From positions 1-34,388 of the forward strand of contig JAGVJV010000006.1 of assembly GCA_020050965.1 (NCBI GenBank): a stretch of DNA of 34,388 nt, given 5' to 3'. The notes beneath the pieces were generated by a model. The model saw nothing but the letters and a program-made list of their open reading frames with translations, searched no databases and had not been told where the DNA came from. The position numbers and the translations under genes were made by a program. Shown one piece after another: positions 8,067-16,880 of this stretch (its first letter is position 1; every line of letters begins with the position of its first letter). Source of the DNA: Parachlamydiales bacterium (lineage in GTDB: Bacteria; Chlamydiota; Chlamydiia; Chlamydiales; Rhabdochlamydiaceae).

Positions 8067-8713
8067 CCACAATGACTGACGCAATGAGGCAGGCTATCCA
8101 ATTTCAATTGTATGACGTCCACACGGCATTGCCGGGCCAAGTAATATCTTATGACTATTCGACTCAAAAGGCTTCAATACAGCCCTGTTTAAAGAAGAGT
8201 TATTTGGACGGCACTACTCAAGAAATGCCCATTCTAAATAATGTTCCTGTAATTTTCCCAAAAGCGGGCGGAGCCAGCCTGACTTTCCCTGTTATGCCGG
8301 ACGACAACTGCTTGCTTTTGTTTATTGAAAGAAGCACGGATCTTTGGAAATCGGTAGGAGGCATAGTCGCCCCTAACGATCCCAGAAAATTCGACCTTTC
8401 TGATGCCGTTGCAATCATGGGTTTAATGCCATTCTCAGAAAATTCTTTATCCGAAAACAACGAAGACGTGCTTTTAACGTATAAAAACTCTAGTATAAGA
8501 ATTAAAGCTAGTGGGGATATTCAAATCCAAACAGCTTCAAAAGTGGCGATAGGAAATGCTTCAGCAGAAGTGCTCGATATCGTCAGCAGCATACTCGGAA
8601 TATTGGCAACTTCTGTGACAACAGCTCCAGGAAGTCCAATTTTCCAAGGAGTAGGACCCACATACGCAACTTTAAAATTCGCTATAGACTCTATTAAGGG
8701 ATCAATTCCTTAA
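8063..8713 (+). CDS. Central spike protein with Gp138-like N-terminal OB domain
   Basis: A 216-residue protein. I chose the ATG at 8063, which overlaps the hub stop (ATGA), over the in-frame start at 8033, which lies deep in the hub gene. The N-terminal half (LPGQVISYDYSTQKASIQPCL, VPVIFPKAGGASLTFPV, DDNCLLLFIERSTDLW) is characteristic of the Gp138/gpV spike OB domain. It is followed by a short beta-helical stretch (YKNSSIRIKASGDIQIQTASKVAIGN) that forms the membrane-piercing needle. The C-terminal 50 residues are Ser/Gly-rich. It should sit at the tip of the tube. Confidence 0.8.
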   Translation: MTTMTDAMRQAIQFQLYDVHTALPGQVISYDYSTQKASIQPCLKKSYLDGTTQEMPILNNVPVIFPKAGGASLTFPVMPDDNCLLLFIERSTDLWKSVGGIVAPNDPRKFDLSDAVAIMGLMPFSENSLSENNEDVLLTYKNSSIRIKASGDIQIQTASKVAIGNASAEVLDIVSSILGILATSVTTAPGSPIFQGVGPTYATLKFAIDSIKGSIP

Positions 8714-8742
8714 TAGCTTCAAGGCATATCCAATAGTCTCAA

Positions 8743-8792
8743 TTAACTCAAATACCCAGCCATAAATGCGTTAGGAAACGTTTTTGAGTTAA
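8743..8792 (+). repeat. 10-bp perfect inverted repeat between spike and wedge genes
   Basis: TTAACTCAAA at 8743-8752 is the exact reverse complement of TTTGAGTTAA at 8783-8792, with a 30-base loop. It fills most of the only sizeable gap (88 bases) inside the virion operon and ends next to the GAGG ribosome binding site of the next gene. It could be an RNA stem affecting translation, an operator, or an mRNA processing site; there is no T-run of a terminator. Confidence 0.45.
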
Positions 8793-8801
8793 CGAGGCTT
8801 C

Positions 8802-9164
8802 ATGAAAGATATCGCGCTGGATCCGACAACCGGCGACTTGCTCTTAGAAAATTTTGACCTTCAACTAGTGGAAGGCCGCGATCAAATCGCTCAAAACTTA
8901 GCGATCAGGCTTCGCTTTATCCTAGGAGAATGGTTTTTAGACACCACAGCCGGCGTTCCCTATTACGACGATTTCTTTATCAAAGCTCCCAACCAAATCC
9001 GCATTGAAAGCGTTCTTAAAGAAGAAATTCTTGATACTCCTGGAGTTAACCAAATTCTCAGCTTTGCGAGCAATTTCGATGCTCAGCGCCGTGCCTATTC
9101 CGTTGTTTTCTCCGTAATCACTACTCAAGGCGAGATCACTCTAACAGAGGAGCTCGTAGCATGA
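8802..9164 (+). CDS. Baseplate wedge protein, gp25-like
   Basis: A 120-residue protein. It contains the pattern ALDPTTGDLLLENFDLQLVEG, then IAQNLAIRLRFILGEWFLDTTAGVPY, typical of gp25/GpW-family wedge proteins (including the conserved EWF..D..GVPY turn). This lysozyme-like subunit forms part of the baseplate inner wedge and helps trigger sheath contraction. Its stop overlaps the baseplate J start at 9161, the usual partner. Confidence 0.85.
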   Translation: MKDIALDPTTGDLLLENFDLQLVEGRDQIAQNLAIRLRFILGEWFLDTTAGVPYYDDFFIKAPNQIRIESVLKEEILDTPGVNQILSFASNFDAQRRAYSVVFSVITTQGEITLTEELVA

Positions 9165-11146
9165 CTTCTCAATTCGGCCTTACCCCTCAAGGATTTAAAA
9201 TCAAACGCCTCCCCGACATTCACGCAGAGAATCAAAATCTCCTGCTGGCTGCCTTCGGGGAAATCAACCTTGATCCTCAATCTATCTTCGGCCAACTCAT
9301 CGGCGTGCTTTCCAAAGTGGAAGCCGACATATGGGAAAACATGCAGGACGTCTATTTCAGCCAATATCCAAACTCCGCTGAAGGGATCAGTCTTGACAAT
9401 GTCGTTCAACTAAACGCCATCACAAGACTCGCAGCTCAACAAACAAATGTTACCGCCGTATGTTCTGGATTAGAAGGCACTCTCATCAATCAGGGCGCAC
9501 TGGCCCGAATTCCAGATACAGGCGCGGTTTTCTTCTGCCAGATAGATTCGTTTATCACACGGTCGAATGCAGCCTCCGCTAATGTGCAAGTCGGTTTGGC
9601 TGCAGCTCAATCTTACACCGCCATCATCAATAATCAGGCCATCACTTATTCTCTTCCGATCATCACCTTCACAGGAAGCTTCGTTACTGGAAACTCGATT
9701 GTTGCCACACTAAATGGCACGACACTGCCTGCCGTCCCTTTCAACACGAGCAATAACCAAACCCTTGCAGACTTAGCCTCTGCGATTGCAGCAAATCCTG
9801 ACGTATTATCTGCTACGCCAACCAATCCGAATATCATCAGCATTGTCCCCGTATTAGGCAAAAATGTTGTGGTCAACTCGATCGTCATAACGGGAGGGGC
9901 GTCGCAACCCACCTATGCGGTGACTTTCGATACGCCAACAATCAATGCGGTCTCCCAAAATTTAACCAGCATTATCAATGCTGCAATTTCAACTGTATTA
10001 GCAACGGATCTGGTAGGAAGCCTGTCAATTGTAGCTAACGACCCCGATGTCCCTTTCTCCATCAGCGTAGGAACGAATTTAAGTATTTCTTCTCAATCCT
10101 CTCCCGTTACTTTTTTATCTCAAGACTTTGCTCCTATTGCCGCTCCCATCAATACCTTGGTCGAAATCCTCACTCCTATTTCCGGATGGAATTCGATCAA
10201 TAATCCAAAAGCCGGGGTTACTGGACGCTTTATCGAAACAGATGCTGAATTGCGCATCAGAAGAAACAACTCCATTCGCCTTTTAGGAGCAGGAACTGTT
10301 GAATCCATCAGAGCCCGCCTCCTTCAGCAAGTTCCAGGCGTCACCTCCGCTTTTATTTTCGAAAATAGAACGATGACTCAAGAGCCGATCGACATCGTCT
10401 TGAATCAGGATTTGGTCGCAGGGAATACGATCACAATCGTTTTCAATACCATTCAGACGCTTCCCATTGTCACTTTCGTCACCTCCCATCTGGATACTAT
10501 GAACGCGATAGCACTCGTCATAGCCAACCAGCCTCAAATTGCCTCTGCTGTTGTGGGCGGAACAGCAAATCGAACTATCACCGTATCTATGAAAGAGGCC
10601 GTCGAGGTTGCTATCACAACATTTTCAGTCACAGGCGGCGCGAGCCAAGCGCAAGCAGTATTCAAAGGCGGGCGCCTCGCCAAAAGTTTCGAAGCAGTCG
10701 TAGAAGGAGGTTCCGATGCTGACGTTGCAAATAAAATCTGGCTTACCAAACCGGCGGGCATCCAAACCTTCGGTAATACGGCCTTTACCATCACCGACTC
10801 ACAAGGCGAGCAGCAAGTCATCAACTTCAGCCGCCCCACCCCCATCTACATTTGGATTACGGCTGCACTGACCCTCTATTCCGAAGAGACATTTCCTCCC
10901 AATGGGCAGGATTTGGTCGCAGAAGCCATCAATACTTATGGAAACAATTTAGGGATTGGAGTCGATGTTCTTTTACAACGGGTTCTAGCTCAAATCTTCA
11001 ATGTCCCAGGGATTGCAAGCGGCGCCATGCAGATTGCAGCTACTAACGGTCCCGGCGACAGCCCTCTCTATGGAACGGCAGATATTCCGATCCAAGAAAA
11101 TGAAATAGCGGTATTCGACCTATCGCGCATTACGGTGACGGTATGA
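9161..11146 (+). CDS. Baseplate J-like wedge protein with repeated beta-insertions
   Basis: A 661-residue protein. The N-terminus (GFKIKRLPDIHAENQNLLLAAFG, then DIWENMQDVYFSQYPNSAEG, SLDNVVQLNAITRLAA) and the segment RFIETDAELRIRRNNSIRLLGAGTVESIRARLLQQVPGV are classic Baseplate_J features, as is the C-terminal VLLQRVLAQIFNVPGI. Two extra modules are present: about 168-308 and about 404-500. Both carry the TGGASQ motif, and both are related to the sheath insertion at 2208-4088. The J protein forms the hexagonal baseplate wedge with gp25. The insertions make it longer than most family members. Confidence 0.85.
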   Translation: MTSQFGLTPQGFKIKRLPDIHAENQNLLLAAFGEINLDPQSIFGQLIGVLSKVEADIWENMQDVYFSQYPNSAEGISLDNVVQLNAITRLAAQQTNVTAVCSGLEGTLINQGALARIPDTGAVFFCQIDSFITRSNAASANVQVGLAAAQSYTAIINNQAITYSLPIITFTGSFVTGNSIVATLNGTTLPAVPFNTSNNQTLADLASAIAANPDVLSATPTNPNIISIVPVLGKNVVVNSIVITGGASQPTYAVTFDTPTINAVSQNLTSIINAAISTVLATDLVGSLSIVANDPDVPFSISVGTNLSISSQSSPVTFLSQDFAPIAAPINTLVEILTPISGWNSINNPKAGVTGRFIETDAELRIRRNNSIRLLGAGTVESIRARLLQQVPGVTSAFIFENRTMTQEPIDIVLNQDLVAGNTITIVFNTIQTLPIVTFVTSHLDTMNAIALVIANQPQIASAVVGGTANRTITVSMKEAVEVAITTFSVTGGASQAQAVFKGGRLAKSFEAVVEGGSDADVANKIWLTKPAGIQTFGNTAFTITDSQGEQQVINFSRPTPIYIWITAALTLYSEETFPPNGQDLVAEAINTYGNNLGIGVDVLLQRVLAQIFNVPGIASGAMQIAATNGPGDSPLYGTADIPIQENEIAVFDLSRITVTV

Positions 11147-11165
11147 CAAACCAGGAGACAGCCAG

Positions 11166-11924
11166 ATGGTCTTAATACCGAATCATGTTCAAAGAGCGAT
11201 CGCACTGCTTGCCGGACAATTCCAGCAAAGCTTGCTGGATGGAGAATATAGCCGGTTCCAACGATTAATCCAGGCTTTTGTCACTCAATTTCAAGAGATA
11301 GACGATGTAAATCAAACGTTGAAATTTGATCGGGCTATTGAAACAGCTGTCGGTGTTCAACTCGACGGCCTAGGGCAGATATTAGGACTCGCCCGGCTGC
11401 CGGACGAAGGCGATGAAGATTACAGGGAAAAGCTGAAATTCCAGATTTTCATTAACAAATCTAATGGAACGCCTGAGGAAGTGATCGCCGTCCTCAAATT
11501 TTTGACTAAAGCAACCAAGGTGCGCTACCACGAATACTATCCGGCAGCTTTTCAAATGGACACAGACGGAATCACCTTCTCCGTTCCTCCGGAGCAGCTG
11601 GTTTCGGCTATTCAATCAGTGAGCCCGGCGGCAGTTCAATACACTCCCATTACAGCAACCTACGGGGTTCCTCTTCCATTTATTTTCAGCGGAGACCCGA
11701 TTATAGAACTGCTCGATGTTTCTCCATTTGAATCCGATCCATTCGACCTCAGAAATCTTCAAGTGCAGACGACCGATCTTTTAGCAGTTAATGCCGGGAA
11801 TGTTGCCAATCCAGCATTTGGAGGCTGTTTTGCAGAATTTGGAACGCCCGACATCGATACGACTGGAGCCGGGCAAATGGCAGAAGTAATCATGTTTAAT
11901 GGCTTTGAGCCGCCACCACCTTAA
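11166..11924 (+). CDS. DUF2612 baseplate / tail-fibre connector protein
   Basis: A 252-residue protein with a CAGGAG ribosome binding site. The segment ETAVGVQLDGLGQILGLARL (about 57-76), then DEDYREKLKFQIFINKSNGTPEEVIAVLKFLT, is typical of DUF2612 proteins, which occupy the position of P2 gpI: they sit after baseplate J and join fibres to the wedge. The C-terminal 60 residues are low complexity (DLRNLQVQTTDLLAVNAGN) and may bind the fibre. Confidence 0.75.
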   Translation: MVLIPNHVQRAIALLAGQFQQSLLDGEYSRFQRLIQAFVTQFQEIDDVNQTLKFDRAIETAVGVQLDGLGQILGLARLPDEGDEDYREKLKFQIFINKSNGTPEEVIAVLKFLTKATKVRYHEYYPAAFQMDTDGITFSVPPEQLVSAIQSVSPAAVQYTPITATYGVPLPFIFSGDPIIELLDVSPFESDPFDLRNLQVQTTDLLAVNAGNVANPAFGGCFAEFGTPDIDTTGAGQMAEVIMFNGFEPPPP

Positions 11925-11934
11925 GGAGACCATT

Positions 11935-12402
11935 ATGGTATCAAAACCAACCGTCCTGCCGGAATGGGCAGAAAATGATGTTGTAGATCCAATCTCAGGG
12001 CAAAATAACGTCCTGGAACCGCCTCCAGAAAAAAAACTCGAAGGCTGGGCAAGGCTCGAATATCCGCCAAGAAACTGGTTCAACTGGCTAGCCCGTTATA
12101 CCTGGAGATGGCTGAACTGGCTAAATCAGCAGGAAGAGCAGGCAATTGTCACAGATGGGTCCGGAACCAATATCTTTCCAACCAGCGGCTCTCTTTGCGT
12201 CTTATTTGCCGTCGACACAGCAAATCCAGCTTCCTATCTCTACGCAATTGGAGCAAATGTCGGAGGGACAGTGACTTTAACGACAGTGGCCAGTGCAACC
12301 TTAGCCATCGGCGTGATTTCCGGAACTTCCGTCCCCATTACAGGAGCTGCAGATCCATCGACAATCATCGCTTGGGGACAAACAAAAATTATTCCGTCTT
12401 AA
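11935..12402 (+). CDS. Phage tail fibre-associated protein, N-terminal attachment type
   Basis: A 155-residue protein. The ATG at 11935 has AAGGAG about seven bases upstream and is preferred to a start at 11899 inside the previous gene. The sequence PEWAENDVVDPISGQNNVLE followed by PRNWFNWLARYTWRWLNWLN is a pattern seen at the start of many phage fibre-region proteins that bind the baseplate. The second half (residues about 70-155) is a small beta-domain. It probably serves as an adaptor for the fibres encoded downstream. Confidence 0.6.
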   Translation: MVSKPTVLPEWAENDVVDPISGQNNVLEPPPEKKLEGWARLEYPPRNWFNWLARYTWRWLNWLNQQEEQAIVTDGSGTNIFPTSGSLCVLFAVDTANPASYLYAIGANVGGTVTLTTVASATLAIGVISGTSVPITGAADPSTIIAWGQTKIIPS

Positions 12403-12411
12403 GGAGAAACC

Positions 12412-13014
12412 ATGAGCACACCTGTACTGATAAGCGATCTTGATCCTGTAGGCGCAATAGATCCTGCCAATGATCTAACTATTGTTCATCAAGGATTTAC
12501 TGATAAAAAAGCCACCATTGCTCAAATAAGGAATTTCGATATCTCCCTATTCGATCCGCTTCCGAGCACGGCTATCAATAACGACTTGCTGGTCATAGGA
12601 AGAGGTTCGACGAATTATCAAATCCGATTCGACCAGGTCAGCTTTGTCGCAGGCACCCAACTCTGGTTTTATCAGGATGTAGCGCCCAGCGGATGGGTAA
12701 CAATTCCCGTCGGCGATTGCTTACTAGGAGTCAAAGGAGGGTCCACCTACACCGTCGGAGGCTCGCTACCCCAAGGAACGTGGCAGACAGCGGATCACAC
12801 CTTGACAATCAACGAAATGCCAGCTCACTCCCATACAATTTCACCATTTTTAATCGGCAAAAATCAGAGAGGTTCGGCTGATACTAAACCATGGAGATCC
12901 GATCACGGAGGAGAGGTTACAACCTCCACCGTTGGAGGAAATGCGCCTCATAATCATGGAGCCTCTTGGAGGCCCCTAGCTGCAACAGGAATTTTATGCC
13001 AAAAACAACCTTAA
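12412..13014 (+). CDS. Tail fibre with collar-like C-terminal domain
   Basis: A 200-residue protein with an AAGGAG ribosome binding site. The N-terminus (VLISDLDPVGAIDPANDL, VHQGFTDKKATIAQI) is a common fibre head that attaches to the virion. The C-terminal part (TQLWFYQDVAPSGWVTIPVG, LTINEMPAHSHTI, then GASWRPLAATGILCQK) is the tail-collar/receptor-binding tip arrangement with the metal-binding HSH motif. It is short, so probably a compact trimeric tip protein. Confidence 0.75.
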   Translation: MSTPVLISDLDPVGAIDPANDLTIVHQGFTDKKATIAQIRNFDISLFDPLPSTAINNDLLVIGRGSTNYQIRFDQVSFVAGTQLWFYQDVAPSGWVTIPVGDCLLGVKGGSTYTVGGSLPQGTWQTADHTLTINEMPAHSHTISPFLIGKNQRGSADTKPWRSDHGGEVTTSTVGGNAPHNHGASWRPLAATGILCQKQP

Positions 13015-13041
13015 AAAATTAACCAACAATGGGAGAACTCA

Positions 13042-13401
13042 ATGGACTGTACTTCATGTAAAGAAAACTGCCCATTTGTCAAGAGCAAATTATGCGCTTC
13101 CGAAAGAGAATGCCCCAATTTCATGGAATCATGGTGGCAAGAAGGAGGAACCGGGCAGCCGAAGGTTATAGCAGATTGCGCTCCCAAGAGAATGCTGATT
13201 CAGCAGCAGATGGAAGTTAACCGCATGTTCGCGCTGCAGCAGGCCATTGAACAGATGAGAAACCGCCTCGAAAAGCTAGAAGGTCTATTAGGTCAATTGA
13301 TAGAGCAAAGCAAAGAGTACGTTCTCCAGCAAGCTCCTAAGCAAATCGCTAAAAAATCAAACAGGAAGGCGCTTGGCCATGAGTCATCCAATTCTTCTTG
13401 A
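13042..13401 (+). CDS. Cysteine-rich small phage protein with coiled coil
   Basis: A 119-residue protein with a GGGAGAA ribosome binding site. The first 50 residues contain seven cysteines in a CTSCKENCPF ... CASERECPNF pattern, likely binding a metal. A heptad-like helix follows (residues about 70-100, QQAIEQMRNRLEKLEGLLGQ). The function is unknown. Similar Cys-rich proteins sit between fibre genes in phages and may be fibre assembly helpers, but that is an inference. Confidence 0.6.
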   Translation: MDCTSCKENCPFVKSKLCASERECPNFMESWWQEGGTGQPKVIADCAPKRMLIQQQMEVNRMFALQQAIEQMRNRLEKLEGLLGQLIEQSKEYVLQQAPKQIAKKSNRKALGHESSNSS

Positions 13402-13708
13402 CGCTCTTTCTTGCGAGTTTACGGATAAAAAGCATCTCTCGCCTTCACTGCGGGAAAATGCTTCTCCTGCTTCTGGATCGTTCGTCGTCATAAACCCAAC
13501 GCAAATCATTCCCCTCTTACCCAAATTCCCCAATGCAAAAATGACGGCACATCCATCGAAGGTCTGCTCAGCAGAATCAGGATATTCAACTTTTGCAGCT
13601 CGAAAGATCGATATCCGGCGAGCAGCAAAAGGCCCAGCAGGGCGTAAACATCGTTTAACAACAAAGAAAGAGGCAAGAATATGGCTCGCAATTCATCAGT
13701 CAACTTAG
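13379..13708 (+). pseudogene. Doubtful ORF, probably frameshifted small gene
   Basis: An open frame of 109 residues starts at the ATG 13379, 11 bases after an AGGAAGG motif, and overlaps both neighbours. Its first half (MSHPILLDALSCEFTDKKHL) looks like protein, but the second half becomes basic and irregular. The other two frames look more natural there. One frame gives KNDGTSIEGLL after the A-run at about 13539-13543. Another gives SAQQNQDIQLLQLERSISGE and stops at 13658, well placed before the next gene. This suggests one gene interrupted by one or two frameshifts, either real decay or sequencing errors. Function unknown. Confidence 0.35.
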
Positions 13709-14346
13709 ATATTTCCAACCTGACGGTTGGATTCAGCATCGGAGGCGGCGCTACAAAAAGAACCGTCACCTACAACGGAAGCGGGGATTACACCCTCACC
13801 AATCAATTTGCCGGAGCGGGGGTTTATACATTCCCCAATAGAGCAGCCGATACTTTAATCGGCTTCGCAGACTATACCGCAAAGGGCGTGATCTTAGTCG
13901 GTACTGGATCGGGAACATTTACTCCATTAACCGTCGGAACAGACACTTTTGTCTTAACCGCCGATTCCACTCAGACATCAGGCGTCAAATGGGCAGCATC
14001 AAGTGGTGGCGGGGGCATTAGTTCATGGATAGACGTTACCGGAACCTCTCAAACAATCGCAGTCAATACCGGCTATATCGCCGACAACGTTGCTTTAGTC
14101 ACCCTGACTCTCCCAACCACAGCAGCTCAAGGCACCACCTTCAGAATTGCGGGAAATGGAGCAGGCGGGTGGCTGTTGGCCCAGAATGCCTCGCAAACGG
14201 TCAATTTTGGAAGTGCAGCCACAACGGCTGGAGTCGGAGGCAGCTTGGCTTCAACAGACCCAGGCGATGCCTTAGAGTGCCTCTGCGTGGTCGCCAATAC
14301 CACATGGAGAGTGTTGAGTGCAGTCGGCAACTTGACCGTCGTTTAG
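13681..14346 (+). CDS. Modular fibre / adhesin protein 1
   Basis: A 221-residue beta-rich protein with an AGAGG ribosome binding site. The middle segment (YTAKGVILVGTGSGTFTPLT, then TQTSGVKWAASSGGGG) is a divergent form of the head module found in the genes at 15423, 16881 and 18971. The C-terminal domain (about 115-221, ending in VLSAVGNLTVV) is clearly paralogous to the end of the 18971 protein, which ends VLSGIGNLTVV. No catalytic motif is seen. It should be a virion-surface fibre component. Confidence 0.6.
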   Translation: MARNSSVNLDISNLTVGFSIGGGATKRTVTYNGSGDYTLTNQFAGAGVYTFPNRAADTLIGFADYTAKGVILVGTGSGTFTPLTVGTDTFVLTADSTQTSGVKWAASSGGGGISSWIDVTGTSQTIAVNTGYIADNVALVTLTLPTTAAQGTTFRIAGNGAGGWLLAQNASQTVNFGSAATTAGVGGSLASTDPGDALECLCVVANTTWRVLSAVGNLTVV

Positions 14347-14383
14347 CAAACAAGAACATCCTCACTGTAATGGGTTTTGTAAA

Positions 14384-14881
14384 ATGATTCAAAATAACGC
14401 TGTAAATACATCGATTATCGTTAAAAACAATCAAGTTACGCGTCCATTGCAGTGTACGTTTTTTGCCCAACTAAACGCAAACTTAGGAAATGTCACCGGA
14501 GATGGAACCGTCTACCAGATTCCCTGTGACAATGTCATTGTAGATCAAAGCTCAAGCTATAATCCTCTTACAGGCGTTTTCACAGCTCCTGTGCTAGGAA
14601 ATTATATTTTTGGAGCCTCTATCAACACTCAAGGACTAACGCCCGGAATGAGTGTGTATGTCTTAAAATGCATGACAACAGTGAGAGAATATCGACTTGT
14701 AGAAATGGGAGCCATTACTCCTTCATCTGCATCTCAAACTCTTCAAATAGCCGGTTGTATTTTTGCCCGAATGAATACAAATGATACTGCAATTTTTACG
14801 ATTCAGGTTGCTGGAGGATCAAAAGTTGTCTCCCTACAACCCAATGGCATCTCTTTCATATACGGCTATCTCTTGGATTAA
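14384..14881 (+). CDS. Fibre protein with C1q/TNF-like domain
   Basis: A 165-residue protein. Its sequence FFAQLNANLGNVTGDGTVYQ, then VIVDQSSSYNPLTGVFTAPV and a late IYGYLLD, closely follows the C1q-like jelly-roll pattern (strand, GDG turn, FDxxxxYNPxTGxFTAPxxGxYxF). Such domains form trimers and occur at the tips of phage fibres and in bacterial surface proteins. The start is weakly supported: the ribosome binding site is poor. It has a paralogue at 18458. Confidence 0.6.
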   Translation: MIQNNAVNTSIIVKNNQVTRPLQCTFFAQLNANLGNVTGDGTVYQIPCDNVIVDQSSSYNPLTGVFTAPVLGNYIFGASINTQGLTPGMSVYVLKCMTTVREYRLVEMGAITPSSASQTLQIAGCIFARMNTNDTAIFTIQVAGGSKVVSLQPNGISFIYGYLLD

Positions 14882-14886
14882 AAATT

Positions 14887-15414
14887 ATGACTATAAGCAA
14901 CTCTATCAACAATCCAGACTACATCTCAAAAGGGCAAATTCTTGTAGGGAGAAATGGCACTCGTCCTATCATGCTCAATTGGGGATCTTTGAATGGACAG
15001 GTGCTTGCTTGCGACTCTACTACTTCTAGTGGTTTCAAGTACATGTATGGGATGACCGGTTATTACTTGAATACGTTTAATGCAAAAAATACTGGCAATA
15101 CCATCTTCTTTACTACCCCTTCCAGCGGATTTCGTTTTTTCCCTACTCACATCATCATGAGCGTTCTCTTTGCTTCTTCGATTTCCGCTGGCGCGAGTAT
15201 TTCTATCGGCACGAATGGCTCTAGTTACAACAACATCTTGGCGAATACTTCCTTCATCGGACTGACAGCAGCTAATAACTATCAAGTGGTTCAACTCAGC
15301 GGAGTTTTAAACGCTATCCCCGTTAACACGTCAGGATATTTGAATGTTAATACCGCGGCAATAGGGACGTCTATCACGATGAGCTGCGTCATCGTAGGTA
15401 CTTGGTCGCAATAG
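14887..15414 (+). CDS. Modular fibre / adhesin protein 2
   Basis: A 175-residue protein. Residues 1-55 (SINNPDYISKGQILVGRNGT, NGQVLACDSTTSSGFKY) are a degenerate copy of the head module found at 15423, 16881 and 18971. The remaining 120 residues are a Ser/Gly/Asn-rich beta-domain (ISAGASISIGTNGSSYNNIL) without recognised relatives here. It lies in a run of fibre genes on the same strand with short gaps, so it is most likely another alternative or accessory fibre tip. Confidence 0.55.
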   Translation: MTISNSINNPDYISKGQILVGRNGTRPIMLNWGSLNGQVLACDSTTSSGFKYMYGMTGYYLNTFNAKNTGNTIFFTTPSSGFRFFPTHIIMSVLFASSISAGASISIGTNGSSYNNILANTSFIGLTAANNYQVVQLSGVLNAIPVNTSGYLNVNTAAIGTSITMSCVIVGTWSQ

Positions 15415-15422
15415 AGGAAAAC

Positions 15423-16874
15423 ATGACGACTAACACTTCTATCAATACGCCAGCTCTCTTCAATAAAGGAGATCTTCTTCTGGGACAAGGCAGTGGGCTA
15501 AGACCCAGCGTTCTTCCCGCAGGAGCTAACGGGTTAGTTTTGACGTTAGATAATACTCAGCCTACTGGAGCTAAATGGGCTGCTGGAGGAGGCGGTGGAA
15601 GTACTTTATCTCCTTATATCGTAGGTGCAACGGAAAGCGATTTTACGACGATTCAAGCTGCCATTGATCAAGCTGTGACTGATGGGGCGTCAAAAACAAA
15701 CCAAAAGAACGTCTATGTGAAACCTGGCACTTATAATGAGAATATCTCGCTTTTCGACGGAATAAATGTTCTAGGGTTTGACCCCTATCCAAGCGAGGAC
15801 TATCCAGGCATTCAATTCCCAAACAATGGATTCTTATCTGCTGTCTTGACTGGAACGGTTACTCATAGCAGTGGGGATAGCAAGATTTACAATATTTATA
15901 TTAAGCCAGGAGATGGCTTCAATGCTTTTAATTTAAGCGCTATCGGCGGACTTCTTTTTATCCGAGGATGTCGATTCGATCTTCCTACTACTTCGATTTT
16001 GTTAAATTTCAGCAATGCAGACACGGTTGTCATATCTGATTGCATTTCAGCTAGTGGGTTCGGTCAATTTCTCACATGTACCTCAACCGACATAGCCTCA
16101 GTGGCTATTTTTAGTAGCGAAATTTTATCAATGACAACATCTACTCTTCCTATGGGAGGGGCATCAATTCAGCTCTCAAATAGTTATCTATACGCCTCTA
16201 TAGACGCTTCAAACGCATCCATTTTTTATTTTCAAGCCTACGATTCTCAGCACTGGCCCAATGGAAGTGATCCATTGATTCAAATAGGAGCGTCCACAAA
16301 CTCATTTATTACTTACGTCGGGTCACAATTTGCTTCTCCAGAAAACAATGCCTTTATCATTCCCAATAGCGATACGCCAGTTCGTCTAGTCAATTCTTGG
16401 AATATTAGCGGTGGAAACAATGTGAGTGGTGGGGGCATCGCTTTTAAAAACTTCATCACAGGGCCGTCAGGGGAGAGCATTTTAGTCAAAAACATTAGTG
16501 CCGGCTTCAATGGCACGGATTACATCTTTACTCAAGGCGGTTTGCAAACATCAGACGACTCTACTCAGCTACTTGCAAGTATGGTCTTAAACACGAACGA
16601 GTCAATCACGTTAATGGGAAACGTTGTAGGCGCTCAAAGCGATCATAGCAATGCCGTGGGAGGAGATTTTACCGTTACAGCAAGAAGAAGTTCAGGAGAC
16701 ATAACCTTAATCGGTAGCCCTATCGTGAATGTCCGTTCTTCATCAACGGCTACCTTCACCGTAGATGTCGATACAACAACACAGTCTGCACGCGTGCTTG
16801 TCACTGGGGTTGCAGCTACCGTTTATAACTGGGTTGCTACTCTGCAATATCAAAAAATACTAACCAATGCGTGA
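15423..16874 (+). CDS. Tail spike / fibre with pectin-lyase-like beta-helix
   Basis: A 483-residue protein. ATG 15423 follows an AGAGGAAA ribosome binding site and aligns with the starts of its paralogues; the in-frame start at 15402 is less likely. Layout: head module residues 1-60 (SINTPALFNKGDLLLGQGSG, ending GAKWAAGGG); beta-helix start at about 73 (DFTTIQAAIDQAVTDGA) and NVYVKPGTYNENI near 98, as in pectin-lyase-fold tail spikes; a divergent middle of solenoid-like repeats; a C-terminal cap (about 375-483). No obvious catalytic residues. It may bind or cleave a surface glycan. Head and cap are shared with 16881. Confidence 0.65.
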   Translation: MTTNTSINTPALFNKGDLLLGQGSGLRPSVLPAGANGLVLTLDNTQPTGAKWAAGGGGGSTLSPYIVGATESDFTTIQAAIDQAVTDGASKTNQKNVYVKPGTYNENISLFDGINVLGFDPYPSEDYPGIQFPNNGFLSAVLTGTVTHSSGDSKIYNIYIKPGDGFNAFNLSAIGGLLFIRGCRFDLPTTSILLNFSNADTVVISDCISASGFGQFLTCTSTDIASVAIFSSEILSMTTSTLPMGGASIQLSNSYLYASIDASNASIFYFQAYDSQHWPNGSDPLIQIGASTNSFITYVGSQFASPENNAFIIPNSDTPVRLVNSWNISGGNNVSGGGIAFKNFITGPSGESILVKNISAGFNGTDYIFTQGGLQTSDDSTQLLASMVLNTNESITLMGNVVGAQSDHSNAVGGDFTVTARRSSGDITLIGSPIVNVRSSSTATFTVDVDTTTQSARVLVTGVAATVYNWVATLQYQKILTNA

Positions 16875-16880
16875 ATAAAT

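Noticed and set aside
12108..12443. Second frame over the 11935 fibre gene and similar frames over 14025-14387 and 19153-19425
   Set aside because: These overlap clear beta-rich fibre genes in another frame and show Arg/Ser/Cys-rich compositions typical of shadow frames.
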